Of a stretch of DNA of 64,000 bases, positions 1-7,201 are shown piece by piece; position 1 is the first letter of the stretch; each line of letters begins with the position of its first letter. The notes below the pieces were generated by a model. The model had not been told where the DNA came from and ran no database searches. It saw only the letters and a program-made list of their open reading frames with translations. This stretch comes from Pseudoclavibacter endophyticus (GTDB lineage: Bacteria; Actinomycetota; Actinomycetes; Actinomycetales; Microbacteriaceae), in the NCBI RefSeq assembly GCF_008831085.1, contig NZ_WBJY01000003.1, forward strand, positions 1-64,000, written 5' to 3'. A program made the position numbers and the translations under genes.

Positions 1-396
1 GACACGGGGTGGCGGGTCTTCCCGGCCGATCCTGTGGCCCATCCACTCGTCACGTCGGGGCAGTTTCATGTTCGCCGCACCGGCGACTTCGTCACCCTGT
101 TCCTCGAGGACGTGCTGCTCGTGGCCGGGAGCGGGTCGGGGCATATCGTCACGCTCCCCGGCGGATTCCGGGGCATCATGCTCGTGCGCTCGTCACGTAT
201 CTCGGGGTTCGTGGGGCTATCGAACAACGCACTCAACATTCAGGCCATCAGCGTCTTCGGCTCAGCGGTCTGGTGGAACCTCGGGATCGGCACGGGCGGT
301 ATCTCGCTTGTTCGACCCTCGAGGGGGCTGCAAGGAGAGGTCACGTTCCGTACGGCCGATCCCTGGCCGACGGTCCTTCCCGGCACGCCGGGCTGA
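1..396 (+). CDS. phage tail-tip/fibre-like protein, 5' end outside window
   Basis: The reading frame is open from base 1 (DTGWRVFPADP...) to the stop at 394-396, so at least the first residues are missing. The visible part is a glycine- and beta-rich polypeptide with no cysteine motif. It starts with DTGWR and ends in PWPTVLPGTPG; the next gene shares the DTGWR start and the PWPTVLPG end, and the third gene shares DTGWR internally and ends PTVLPGAPK. Together they look like a set of duplicated C-terminal domains of a phage tail tip or receptor-binding protein. The lysis genes 2.2 kb downstream support a late phage operon. Function is inferred from position and repetitive architecture; I do not recognise a named family. 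Confidence 0.6.
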   Translation, partial: DTGWRVFPADPVAHPLVTSGQFHVRRTGDFVTLFLEDVLLVAGSGSGHIVTLPGGFRGIMLVRSSRISGFVGLSNNALNIQAISVFGSAVWWNLGIGTGGISLVRPSRGLQGEVTFRTADPWPTVLPGTPG

Positions 397-414
397 CCTC
401 GCGGGGCGGCTCGC

Positions 415-798
415 ATGAGCGCCCCCACGCTGCAAGCGTCGCTACCGGACACGGGCTGGCGCGATATCACCGGCCTGCTCGAGAACGGGTGGACGGCCTC
501 ACCCGGGCACCCCGGACTGCGCATTCGACGGATTGGCGCCCTGGTGAGTGTGCAGGGAGAGGGGCTCGTGCCCGGGACGTCGACCTCGCTGGCGGTTCTC
601 CCCACCGGGTTCAAGGCGACGGGACGGGCGGCGGCGTCCGCCTATATCGGGTCGGGGACGCTTCCGATCTATGGCCGCGCGATCGGCGGAGCCGTCCAGT
701 GCAACAACACGACGTCTCCCGCCGCGTGGCGCGACCTGACTGTGAATTTCTTCACGACCGACCCGTGGCCGACCGTGCTGCCGGGGTTGCCGGCTTGA
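415..798 (+). CDS. phage tail-tip/fibre-like protein, paralogue 2
   Basis: 127 residues, starting MSAPTLQASLPDTGWRDITG and ending DPWPTVLPGLPA. It lies 18 nt behind the previous gene and 16 nt before the next. The three junctions are themselves similar (a GGGGCGGC/GGGGCGTC stretch directly before ATGAGCGCCCC), pointing to tandem duplication. Content is mostly small polar and hydrophobic residues as in beta-structured virion proteins. A role at the tail tip or as an adhesin subunit is inferred from context; no enzymatic motif is visible. Confidence 0.6.
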   Translation: MSAPTLQASLPDTGWRDITGLLENGWTASPGHPGLRIRRIGALVSVQGEGLVPGTSTSLAVLPTGFKATGRAAASAYIGSGTLPIYGRAIGGAVQCNNTTSPAAWRDLTVNFFTTDPWPTVLPGLPA

Positions 799-814
799 CG
801 TCGGGCGGGGCGTC

Positions 815-1426
815 ATGAGCGCCCCGACCCTGCGCGCCGTCGCCGAGACCCCGTACGAGCTGCGCGGCACAGGTTCACCCGAGGGCGTCGTCGCTGCCCC
901 GCCCGGCACCTACTACACCGACCAGCTCGGGACTGCGGGCATGTGGCGGTGGCTCAAGATCGCCGGCACCGGAACGACCGGATGGACCATCGTCTTCGGT
1001 GACACCGGATGGCGGGCGCTTGTCCGGTGGGCTCAAGGTCAAGTGACGTTCGGCACGATGCCCGCCGGACTAGAGCCGGGCCACTCGATCTATGAGGGCG
1101 GAATCTTCATGCGCCGCAAGCTCGACCGCGTGGAGATGTCGATCGTCGCCGCGAGGATGACGGCTGATGCGGTCGAGTTCACATCGCCGGTCGGATTCCG
1201 TGGATCGACGACGGGCATGCCGTACCCAGTCGTGCCCCTCATCGCCCGCGCTGGCGCGGCGGCGAGCGCGATTGTCGCGGCCTCGGTCGAGGTCGGCGTG
1301 AGCGTCGTTCGTATCCGCTCGATCAGAGACAGCTACCTGCCGGCGCAGACGACGCTCTACGGCGCCGAAGCGTCGTGGAGCACCGACGCACCCCCGCCGA
1401 CTGTTCTCCCCGGCGCACCGAAGTAG
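815..1426 (+). CDS. phage tail-tip/fibre-like protein, paralogue 3
   Basis: 203 residues. It begins MSAPTLRA like its upstream neighbour, carries the DTGWR segment internally near residue 68 and ends PPPTVLPGAPK, so it appears to be the same module with an extra N-terminal part of about 50 residues (ELRGTGSPEG...YYTDQLGTAGMWRW). It lies 16 nt downstream of paralogue 2 on the same strand. The extra segment could be a separate carbohydrate- or partner-binding region. That is inference; no family is recognised. Confidence 0.6.
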   Translation: MSAPTLRAVAETPYELRGTGSPEGVVAAPPGTYYTDQLGTAGMWRWLKIAGTGTTGWTIVFGDTGWRALVRWAQGQVTFGTMPAGLEPGHSIYEGGIFMRRKLDRVEMSIVAARMTADAVEFTSPVGFRGSTTGMPYPVVPLIARAGAAASAIVAASVEVGVSVVRIRSIRDSYLPAQTTLYGAEASWSTDAPPPTVLPGAPK

Positions 1427-1447
1427 TCACCCACGAGAGGACTCGCC

Positions 1448-1651
1448 ATGACCGATCTCACTGCCCTCGAGGACGACGAGCTCAACGCGCTCCGTGTGGA
1501 CGTGCTGTGTGAGCAGGAACGCCGAGCACGGCTCGCGTCGATACCGGGGCAGGTCGCTGACCTCGCGCGGCAGTACGCGGGTGACGGTGGCGACCCCGCC
1601 GAGCTCGCCGCGGCACTCACGCCGCTCGACGAGGAAGAGCAGGCCGGCTAG
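1448..1651 (+). CDS. small acidic phage protein
   Basis: 67 residues, highly charged (MTDLTALEDDELNALRVDV...), predicted mostly helical, with an acidic C-terminus (LDEEEQAG). A GAGAGGA ribosome-binding site at about 1435-1441 precedes the ATG. It is the last gene of the tail-protein run before the opposite-strand gene at 1754. Small helical proteins of this kind are common between tail and lysis genes in actinobacteriophages, but the function is unknown. Confidence 0.6.
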   Translation: MTDLTALEDDELNALRVDVLCEQERRARLASIPGQVADLARQYAGDGGDPAELAAALTPLDEEEQAG

Positions 1652-1753
1652 ACGGGCTTCCGGGGGAGGACCGTCGGCCAGTCCGGCCCCAGCATCCCCG
1701 ACCGGGTCGCGAGAAGCTCCGCCCGCATGCGGGCGGTCACGCACCAGGTCGAG

Positions 1754-2578
1754 TCAAACGGCGGTGTCCTTGGGCAGCATGTCCCCGGCCCTCTTCGCCG
1801 CATTGAAATATGCATCGACGATGTCCGAAGGCGCCCCCCAAGCTTTCAGAAGCCGAATCGTACCGATGAAAGTGATGCCGTGCATCATTGAGCCGTAGGT
1901 GCGGAGATTCTGCCGTGGAAGGGCGAGCCCAGATGCGCCATTCTGGGGAGGCTTGTCTGAAAGGGATTCCGTGAACACAGACTCCCCATGTGCCACCCCG
2001 GACAAGTGCGAATAAAGCGCTGCTGCATCGTCATCCGATTTCCCCAATGCCACGAAGAGATCCTTTGTCAATTTCGTGTATCGAGGGACCGGTTCGGGCT
2101 GAGCGCCAACAGCAAGAACTGATTCTCGCTCTGCAGAGGCCCTGGCAGTAGCGTCTTCCATCGATTCACCTGACAAAAGGCGGATTCCTCGGCGATGGCC
2201 GGCAATCAATTCGTCTACTTTCATTGCCCTCGCGCGATACTCGGCTTGGGGCCAGTCCGGGGCAGTAATGATCCACCAGGCACGGCTCCACGTTTCGGCG
2301 CAGCTCCTGACGAGAGTGGCGAGACTCGGCCCGTGCTCGGTGGGCGCGCTCAGCAAAGTGCTGAAGGCAGCGAGGTGATCGGTAGCGACGGCTCTGTGAA
2401 GCGCGGCGGTCTGGGCAGCCATGTAGATCCCGCTCGCCACGTCGACCCGCAAGGTGCCCCCACTTGGCTCTTGCAGGAAGACGGGAGAGATCTGACGGCC
2501 AACCGCGACTAATAGAGACGTGGCGGCCGACGCCGAGTGCCTTTCGTCCGCGGTGCTCGTATAGCTGTTCACTCGCAT
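1754..2578 (-). CDS. helical protein of unknown function, prophage cargo (moron) candidate
   Basis: 274 residues on the strand opposite to the phage late genes, between the tail genes and the endolysin. Its base composition is visibly lower in GC than either neighbour. The sequence is soluble and largely alpha-helical, with an Arg/Glu segment (LVRSCAETWSRAWWII, near residue 88) and later LYSHLSGVAHGES (near residue 188). That pairing (R..AE... followed by a Y..LS..AH motif) resembles helical DUF5677-like proteins, but I cannot assign it with confidence. Orientation, composition and position are those of a moron expressed from the prophage, for which host protection or superinfection exclusion is a typical role. 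That role is inference. Confidence 0.55.
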   Translation of the reverse strand: MRVNSYTSTADERHSASAATSLLVAVGRQISPVFLQEPSGGTLRVDVASGIYMAAQTAALHRAVATDHLAAFSTLLSAPTEHGPSLATLVRSCAETWSRAWWIITAPDWPQAEYRARAMKVDELIAGHRRGIRLLSGESMEDATARASAERESVLAVGAQPEPVPRYTKLTKDLFVALGKSDDDAAALYSHLSGVAHGESVFTESLSDKPPQNGASGLALPRQNLRTYGSMMHGITFIGTIRLLKAWGAPSDIVDAYFNAAKRAGDMLPKDTAV

Positions 2579-2646
2579 AGATCTACATCACAACGCCCCG
2601 CGCCACTAGGCCGGGGCTTTCGCATTCCCAGAGAGGGAGGTCGCTG

Positions 2647-3213
2647 ATGGCGACAGCAGTCGAGATCATGGCCGCGCACGGCCAGCAGAACGCGGCCGCG
2701 ACCGTGCGCGCGTCGCTCGAGGTCAGCATCCCGGTATGGCTGGGCGCCGCGGTGATCGCGAAGGAGTCGAACGGCCGGAACGTGTTCGGCCACGACGTCG
2801 GCGGGGCGATGCGCGGTGCCGGCGAAGTCACGCCGGCCAAGTACGCCGAGTTCCGGCGCCTCATCGCAGCCGGGCACACCTCCAACGGTGTCGGGCCCGC
2901 ACAGATCACCTGGAAGGGGTTCTTCACGCAGGCCGACCGAGAAGGCGTCGACCTGACCGACCCGCTCCAGAACATCCGTTTCGGCCTGCGGCTCCTCGCG
3001 GGCTACCTGGGCGGGGACTTTTCCGACGCGGGCATCCGCCGCGCCGGCACCGCCTACAACGGCGCCCAGTCATACGGGGACGACCTCGTACGCCAGGCCG
3101 CTGTGTGGCGGCAGCGGCTCGCCGGGGCGGACCTGACGGCGGCCGACTTCCTGTCGGCCCTGTCGGACACGCAGCAGCAGGCCGTCTACCGGGCGCTCGT
3201 GCAGGAGCTGTGA
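2647..3213 (+). CDS. phage endolysin, lytic-transglycosylase (SLT)-like
   Basis: 188 residues. It carries the layout of a goose-lysozyme/SLT-type muramidase: a catalytic-Glu candidate at residue 40 (AKESNGRNVFGHD), a GPAQIT segment near residue 83 matching the GxMQIT element, and TAYNGAQSYGDDL near residue 136 matching the YN-G-Y element. It would cleave the glycan strands of peptidoglycan at the end of phage growth. A GGGAGG site at 2633-2640 precedes the ATG. Its stop overlaps the start of the M15 peptidase by one base (TGATG), so the two enzymes should be made together. There is no signal peptide, consistent with holin-dependent export. Confidence 0.75.
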   Translation: MATAVEIMAAHGQQNAAATVRASLEVSIPVWLGAAVIAKESNGRNVFGHDVGGAMRGAGEVTPAKYAEFRRLIAAGHTSNGVGPAQITWKGFFTQADREGVDLTDPLQNIRFGLRLLAGYLGGDFSDAGIRRAGTAYNGAQSYGDDLVRQAAVWRQRLAGADLTAADFLSALSDTQQQAVYRALVQEL

Positions 3214-4058
3214 TGGTCACGAAGAACATCGGATACCCCAACGGGGACTGGCGCAACGCGACCGGGCGAGCGCTCGGCGTGGACCTTCGGGCGGAAGCGG
3301 CCGGCGCACTCGACGCACTCGCCTGGCACTACCAGCGGCAGTTCGGGAAGCCCCTCGCAGCATCCGAGGGCATGCGGTCAATCGCGATGCAGAACTACTA
3401 CTGGGACCGGTACATCAACCGGCGCCCCGGATGGACCGTCGCCGCGCAACCCGGCACGTCGAATCACGGATGGGGACTCGCGGTCGATCTCGCCTGGCCG
3501 ATCACGTCATCAGCCACGGCCGAGCATGCGTGGGTCGCGGCGACCGCACCCCTATTCGGGTGGGAGTGGACGGGGCGCAACTTCGGCGAGCCGTGGCACT
3601 TCGACTTCACCGGCATCAACCTCACCGCATCCCAGGTCGCGGAGTACGTCTCCCGCGGCACCAACACGTCACTGATTCAGGAAGAAGGGTTTCTCATGGC
3701 ACTGAACGAGACCGCGCAGAAGGCCGTTCACGACTCGCTCGTGAACACGTCAGGCGGCTACTACTACAAGACGGACGCGATCATCAAGATCGCGCAGCGT
3801 CTCGAGAAGAAGGTCGACGACGTGCTCGCCGGCCGGATCCGCTACCCCGGGGCGCCGTACTACATGGCGACCGCGATCGTGAACGCGGTGCGCGAGGAAC
3901 AGGGCAAGGAGCCGGTCGAGGTCGACGAGGCCGCGCTCGGCAAGTCCATCGCCGACAACCTCACCCCGGTCATCCAGGCCGCCATCGCAGAAGGCGCCGT
4001 GACCGGGTCGACGGCCGCGGAGATCGCCGACGAGCTCGCCCGACGCCTCGAGGCCTGA
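3213..4058 (+). CDS. phage endolysin, M15 D-Ala-D-Ala carboxypeptidase-like
   Basis: 281 residues from the ATG that overlaps the preceding stop. The zinc site of peptidase family M15 (VanY/DacB type) is intact: S-x-x-R at SEGMRS, then H85 and D92 in SNHGWGLAVDL, and E126 and H129 in EPWHFDF. It would cut peptide stems of peptidoglycan. After the catalytic domain (about 1-145) there is a linker and a helical C-terminal region (about 155-281) that may bind the cell wall or oligomerise. With the upstream SLT enzyme this is a lysin pair split over two genes. Confidence 0.8.
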   Translation: MVTKNIGYPNGDWRNATGRALGVDLRAEAAGALDALAWHYQRQFGKPLAASEGMRSIAMQNYYWDRYINRRPGWTVAAQPGTSNHGWGLAVDLAWPITSSATAEHAWVAATAPLFGWEWTGRNFGEPWHFDFTGINLTASQVAEYVSRGTNTSLIQEEGFLMALNETAQKAVHDSLVNTSGGYYYKTDAIIKIAQRLEKKVDDVLAGRIRYPGAPYYMATAIVNAVREEQGKEPVEVDEAALGKSIADNLTPVIQAAIAEGAVTGSTAAEIADELARRLEA

Positions 4059-4060
4059 CG

Positions 4061-4588
4061 ATGACCGGGCTGGCACGGCGCCTGCTTCGGTCGACGGTGT
4101 GGGCACCGGAGTCGCAGCCCGAGGGGGAGAGGGACTACCACCTCGTTGCCCAGATGGACCTCCCCATCTACGACCTCATCATCATCGCCTTCGCCACGCT
4201 CGGGCTGATCTACTCGATGCCCGCGACACAGCTCGTGTGGGGCGAGGCAGTGATGAAGGTGGTCGCGGGCGTCATGCTCGCGTCGGCCATCGTCGCCCTC
4301 ATCGGGCTCGTGTTCCGACTGGAGATGCTCGAGCTCTTCTCGAAGGGCGTCATGGTGGCGATGCTCATCACGTACCCCTCGGCGCTGCTCACGCTCGCGC
4401 TCGGCGACGTCGGCGAGCGGCACGCGATCGCCGTGCTGGCGTGCGGTCTCATCATCCCGCCACAGGGCCGCATGCGATACCTCGTGACGAAAGCCCTTCG
4501 CCGGCGGGACGCTCGTCGAGCCGCCCGCCGTCTCGTGCGCGAGATCACGACCGCCGAGATCCCGATTAACCGCCAGGGGGCCGCGTGA
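4061..4588 (+). CDS. phage membrane protein of lysis cassette
   Basis: 175 residues with about four hydrophobic segments (LPIYDLIIIAFATLGLIY, VVAGVMLASAIVALIGLVF, VMVAMLITYPSALLTLAL, and one before PPQGRMR) and a very basic C-terminal tail rich in Arg. It begins 2 nt after the endolysin stop and overlaps the next start. A holin-like or antiholin role is possible from position, but similar small membrane proteins of unknown use also occur here in actinobacteriophages. The start was chosen for its spacing to the upstream stop. Confidence 0.6.
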   Translation: MTGLARRLLRSTVWAPESQPEGERDYHLVAQMDLPIYDLIIIAFATLGLIYSMPATQLVWGEAVMKVVAGVMLASAIVALIGLVFRLEMLELFSKGVMVAMLITYPSALLTLALGDVGERHAIAVLACGLIIPPQGRMRYLVTKALRRRDARRAARRLVREITTAEIPINRQGAA

Positions 4589-5034
4589 CAGTAACCCTCG
4601 CGGCCCCCGCACTCGGTGTCTCCGAGGGCGTGCTGACCATCCTCATCACCACCGGCGGCGGGCTGGTCATAGCCGTGTTCGGTCTCATCGGCGTCATCGT
4701 CAAGATGCGCGGCGACCGCGCGGTCGGGCGTGACGAGATCGTCGAGCAGGGCACCAAGACCCTGCTCGACGGGCTCGGCAAGGAGGTCGCCCGACTGAAC
4801 GCCGCCTACACCGAGCTCGACGCGAAGGTGACGACGCTGCGCGAGCAACTCGACATCCTCCGCGGTCAGCTGCGCGACAAGATGCGCGCCGTCGGCCGCA
4901 TCCTGCTCCACCTCGACCGCCACATGGACCAGCCCCCCGACCTCGGCCCCATCCAGAGCGACCTCAACTTCCTCGAGGAGGACGGCGTCGTGCCGATCCG
5001 CTGGGGCGCCCACAACCGCATCAAGGAGAACTGA
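4585..5034 (+). CDS. phage membrane-anchored coiled-coil protein
   Basis: 149 residues from a GTG that overlaps the previous stop (GTGA). One transmembrane segment near residues 16-40 is followed by a long heptad-rich helix (about 60-115, LNAAYTELDAKVTTLREQLD...) and a polar tail. The form, one membrane helix plus a cytoplasmic coiled coil, resembles spanin-like or holin-associated proteins. It is translationally coupled to genes on both sides. Function in lysis is inferred from position only. Confidence 0.6.
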   Translation: MTVTLAAPALGVSEGVLTILITTGGGLVIAVFGLIGVIVKMRGDRAVGRDEIVEQGTKTLLDGLGKEVARLNAAYTELDAKVTTLREQLDILRGQLRDKMRAVGRILLHLDRHMDQPPDLGPIQSDLNFLEEDGVVPIRWGAHNRIKEN

Positions 5035-5036
5035 CC

Positions 5037-5438
5037 ATGCCCATCACCCACCCACTCGCGGTCGCGCTCGCGACCAATGCTGCCGGCGACGCACCAGAGC
5101 TGACCTTCACGTTCAGCTGGGTCCTGTTCCTGCAGCTCATCATCGGCGTCGTGCTCCCGCTCGTCGTCGGCCTCGTCACGAAGCACTCGACGAGCAGCGG
5201 CCTCAAGGCACTCCTGCTCGCCGGCCTCGCGCTCGTGTCGTCGTTGCTCACCGAGATCCTCAACGCCGCCCAGACCGACAGGCCCTACGACGTCGGCCAA
5301 GGACTCCTCATCGGACTCGTCACGTTCGTCACCGCCGTCGGTGTGCACTACGGCCTGCTGAAGCCCACCGGCGCGACCGACGCCGTGCAGGCAGTCGGCG
5401 ACCGCACCCCGATCGAGGTGCCCCCTCGAACCGACTAG
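5037..5438 (+). CDS. phage holin candidate
   Basis: 133 residues, starting 2 nt after the previous stop with an AAGGAGAA ribosome-binding site. It has three probable membrane segments (VLFLQLIIGVVLPLVVGLV, ALLLAGLALVSSLL, LLIGLVTFVTAVGVHYGLL) and a polar C-terminus (VPPRTD). Last gene of the lysis cassette, directly before a strong hairpin. Size, number of membrane spans and place after two endolysins fit an actinobacteriophage holin. The two membrane proteins upstream are the alternatives. Confidence 0.6.
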   Translation: MPITHPLAVALATNAAGDAPELTFTFSWVLFLQLIIGVVLPLVVGLVTKHSTSSGLKALLLAGLALVSSLLTEILNAAQTDRPYDVGQGLLIGLVTFVTAVGVHYGLLKPTGATDAVQAVGDRTPIEVPPRTD

Positions 5439-5456
5439 ACCCACCACACGAGACTG

Positions 5457-5517
5457 CGCCCCCTCACGGGAGAGCACGCACCGCGACACCGCGGACCGCG
5501 TGCCCCGTGAGGGGGCG
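5457..5517 (+). terminator. nested hairpin closing the phage late operon
   Basis: CGCCCCCTCACGGG (5457-5470) pairs perfectly with CCCGTGAGGGGGCG (5504-5517). The loop contains two further nested pairs, GCACGC/GCGTGC and CCGCG/CGCGG, so the whole element can fold into one long hairpin. It lies 19 nt after the holin-candidate stop. No U-run follows, so termination is likely but not certain. Confidence 0.6.
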
Positions 5518-5577
5518 ATTTGGTGTTACCAACGTCGTCTGCGGCGAGTAGCGACAGTTGAGAGGTCTGTACGCAGG

Positions 5578-5583
5578 CATACT
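5578..5583 (+). promoter_or_regulatory. -10 element CATACT, leaderless-type
   Basis: CATACT ends exactly 6 nt before the GTG at 5590, the spacing expected if the start codon is the first transcribed base. No ribosome-binding site precedes that GTG. No good -35 is present at 17 nt (TTGAGA lies 14 nt upstream). Confidence 0.45.
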
Positions 5584-5589
5584 CATAGC

Positions 5590-6006
5590 GTGCGTGACAT
5601 CGTTGCTCTTCTCTATGTCTTCGGCGCCGTAGCGACAGCTTTCGGTGCGGTCCTTGCGTACGGGCGTGCGCGACGCGACCTCCGTGTGGCGGAAAAGGTC
5701 GCCGAGACTCATGAGTCGCATGTTGACGTGGACCTGAGTTTCGGCGGGGACGCTGATTCCGCGAAGGCGCAGAAGGAGCGCGAGGATGCTGAGAGTGCAG
5801 CGCTGCGACAGTTGCTTGCGGAGTCGGGGTTCAACCCGGACGGAGCGAGGCTGAAGGACATGCGGCTGCCTATGGACTACTGGGCCAAGCGGAGTGCCCT
5901 GAGGGACGCGGTCGCATCCTTCAAACTAGGCGGAATCATCGCGCTCGGTGGTGTCGGTATCTCGACGGTGGCGTCCGTCTGGTCGCTCTACCTGCCGACT
6001 GGTTGA
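5590..6006 (+). CDS. small two-span membrane protein
   Basis: 138 residues from GTG. One membrane segment at the N-terminus (VALLYVFGAVATAFGAVLAYG) and one at the C-terminus (LGGIIALGGVGISTVASVWSLYLP) frame a charged middle region (AQKEREDAESAALRQLLAESG). An upstream ATG exists in frame at 5500 but would place translation through the terminator hairpin, so the GTG with its -10 element is preferred. It lies just past the lysis cassette in the accessory region. I do not recognise the family. Confidence 0.5.
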   Translation: MRDIVALLYVFGAVATAFGAVLAYGRARRDLRVAEKVAETHESHVDVDLSFGGDADSAKAQKEREDAESAALRQLLAESGFNPDGARLKDMRLPMDYWAKRSALRDAVASFKLGGIIALGGVGISTVASVWSLYLPTG

Positions 6007-6170
6007 GGCGGTTGCAGCGGCGAGGGGCGTGTCTCTTAGTTCCCAAAGGCGCCAACTTCACCCGCTACCATCCACCCCGGCCGGACACCCGCATCCCCTT
6101 GGCGGACCGGCCCGTGCCCCTCCGCATTCCCCGTGCGCGAGGGGCACACCTCTCTGTCGGCGGCCCGCTC

Positions 6171-6176
6171 TACGAT
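6171..6176 (+). promoter_or_regulatory. -10 element TACGAT, leaderless-type
   Basis: TACGAT is followed by 6 nt (CCGCGC) and then the ATG at 6183, the same geometry as at 5578. No Shine-Dalgarno sequence precedes the ATG. Confidence 0.45.
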
Positions 6177-6182
6177 CCGCGC

Positions 6183-6512
6183 ATGAGCAAGCAAGGGCCG
6201 GGCGCGGGCGATGTGCTGCGCCGGCTCGAGGAGCGCGAGCGAGTCACGCACCCGGCCGCCGTCTCGCACGGCACGAGGGTGTGGCGCATTCAGCGGCACG
6301 GCGCCACGCTCGGCTGGATGCGGTTCATCCCCCTCGAAGGCACCCAGACGAGCCCAACGCCCTGGCACGTGTACTACGACGGCACCGACGAGCACGGCCA
6401 CATGGCTTGGTGCAGAGCCTTGCCAACGTCGACGAGCGCGTGCGCCTGGGCCGTGCAGCACGCCGGGGAGATGCGGCGCCGGACCCGCGAACTCGGGCCT
6501 GGCCCCTTATAG
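6183..6512 (+). CDS. small protein of unknown function
   Basis: 109 residues, soluble, with a Trp-rich centre (WRIQRHGATLGWMRFIPLEGTQ...PWHVYYDG). The frame extends further upstream to 6003, but the leaderless promoter geometry supports the ATG at 6183. It ends converging on the small minus-strand frame at 6507-6692. No family is recognised; the neighbourhood is accessory. Confidence 0.45.
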   Translation: MSKQGPGAGDVLRRLEERERVTHPAAVSHGTRVWRIQRHGATLGWMRFIPLEGTQTSPTPWHVYYDGTDEHGHMAWCRALPTSTSACAWAVQHAGEMRRRTRELGPGPL

Positions 6513-6692
6513 GCCGAACTGGGAGTCGGTCCACAGCTGGGGATTGTCCTTGTAGGACGGGGCGATGGGATCGATCTCCTTCTTGAAGTGGCCCCAGTCG
6601 CGATCAGCGCCTAACGCGAAGTATGTTGAACGGGCACGGTATGTGGACGACACGCCCGTGAGGAGACCTTGTGTTGCCTCCGTGTCACGCAC
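6507..6692 (-). CDS. short reading frame, possible gene remnant
   Basis: 61 codons on the minus strand. The C-terminal half (DWGHFKKEIDPIAPSYKDNPQLWTDSQFGL region) has the residue mix of a real protein rather than a high-GC shadow: few Arg or Ala and several aromatic residues. There is no convincing ribosome-binding site at the first ATG, and the N-terminal part is less protein-like. It may be the truncated 3' end of a lost gene or a small gene. The stop (TAA) overlaps the end of the convergent 6183-6512 gene. Confidence 0.35.
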   Translation of the reverse strand: MRDTEATQGLLTGVSSTYRARSTYFALGADRDWGHFKKEIDPIAPSYKDNPQLWTDSQFGL

Positions 6693-6711
6693 TGTGTGAC
6701 ACTTGTGACAC
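6682..6711. promoter_or_regulatory. operator candidate, three GTGACAC heptamers
   Basis: GTGTCAC (6682-6688) is the inverse of GTGACAC at 6696-6702, and a second direct GTGACAC follows at 6705-6711, 9 nt from the first. The cluster lies 64-93 nt before the ATG of the HTH gene at 6775, where an autoregulatory operator would be expected. Confidence 0.45.
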
Positions 6712-6774
6712 TTGCACGCCGGGTCTCAGTTGCCGAACCTGAGCGGTGGGCATGCTTATTAAGGCGAGGAAACC

Positions 6775-7170
6775 ATGTCAACTTTGACGTTTTCTGCTGC
6801 GACCGTTCCCGACGAAGATGTGGCTGTGCTTCGCCAGATGGCTGCTTCAATGGATGCGGGATCCGCGCGGAGTCTTCTCGAGACTGTTGTCGGCAGTGTC
6901 GAGACCGGTCGTGACTTGATTGTCGCGCGTGTCGACGATTACGTGACGCCGTCGCAGGCTGCGCGCATCCTTGGCGTTAGCCGCACGCACTTGTACAAGG
7001 TGCTGGACTCGGGCGCGCTCCCTTGCGCGATCGTCGGGTCCAAGGACCGTCGGATCAGGATGGCGGACCTTCGAAACTACGTGGCACGGGCGGAGGAACT
7101 CCGCAAGGCCGCCGCCCGGCGGGCTGCTCGCGCCGACCAGGGTTACTCGGAGGCCCTGGACAGCATGTAG
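6775..7170 (+). CDS. HTH DNA-binding protein (excisionase/antitoxin-like)
   Basis: 131 residues. A helix-turn-helix of the excisionase/MerR-N type sits at residues 58-82 (TPSQAARILGVSRTHLYKVL), followed by the wing (AIVGSKDRRIRMADL). The N-terminal 50 residues form a helical dimerisation-like part (LRQMAASMDAGSARSLLETVV). This arrangement is typical of antitoxin or autoregulatory proteins that sit first in a two-gene unit. A GAGGAAA ribosome-binding site precedes the ATG. Three GTGACAC heptamers upstream are its likely operator. The partner gene begins 31 nt downstream. GC content is lower than the core genes. Confidence 0.7.
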   Translation: MSTLTFSAATVPDEDVAVLRQMAASMDAGSARSLLETVVGSVETGRDLIVARVDDYVTPSQAARILGVSRTHLYKVLDSGALPCAIVGSKDRRIRMADLRNYVARAEELRKAAARRAARADQGYSEALDSM

Positions 7171-7201
7171 GCATGCGGATCACCGCAGCTAAGGTAGTCG
7201 A

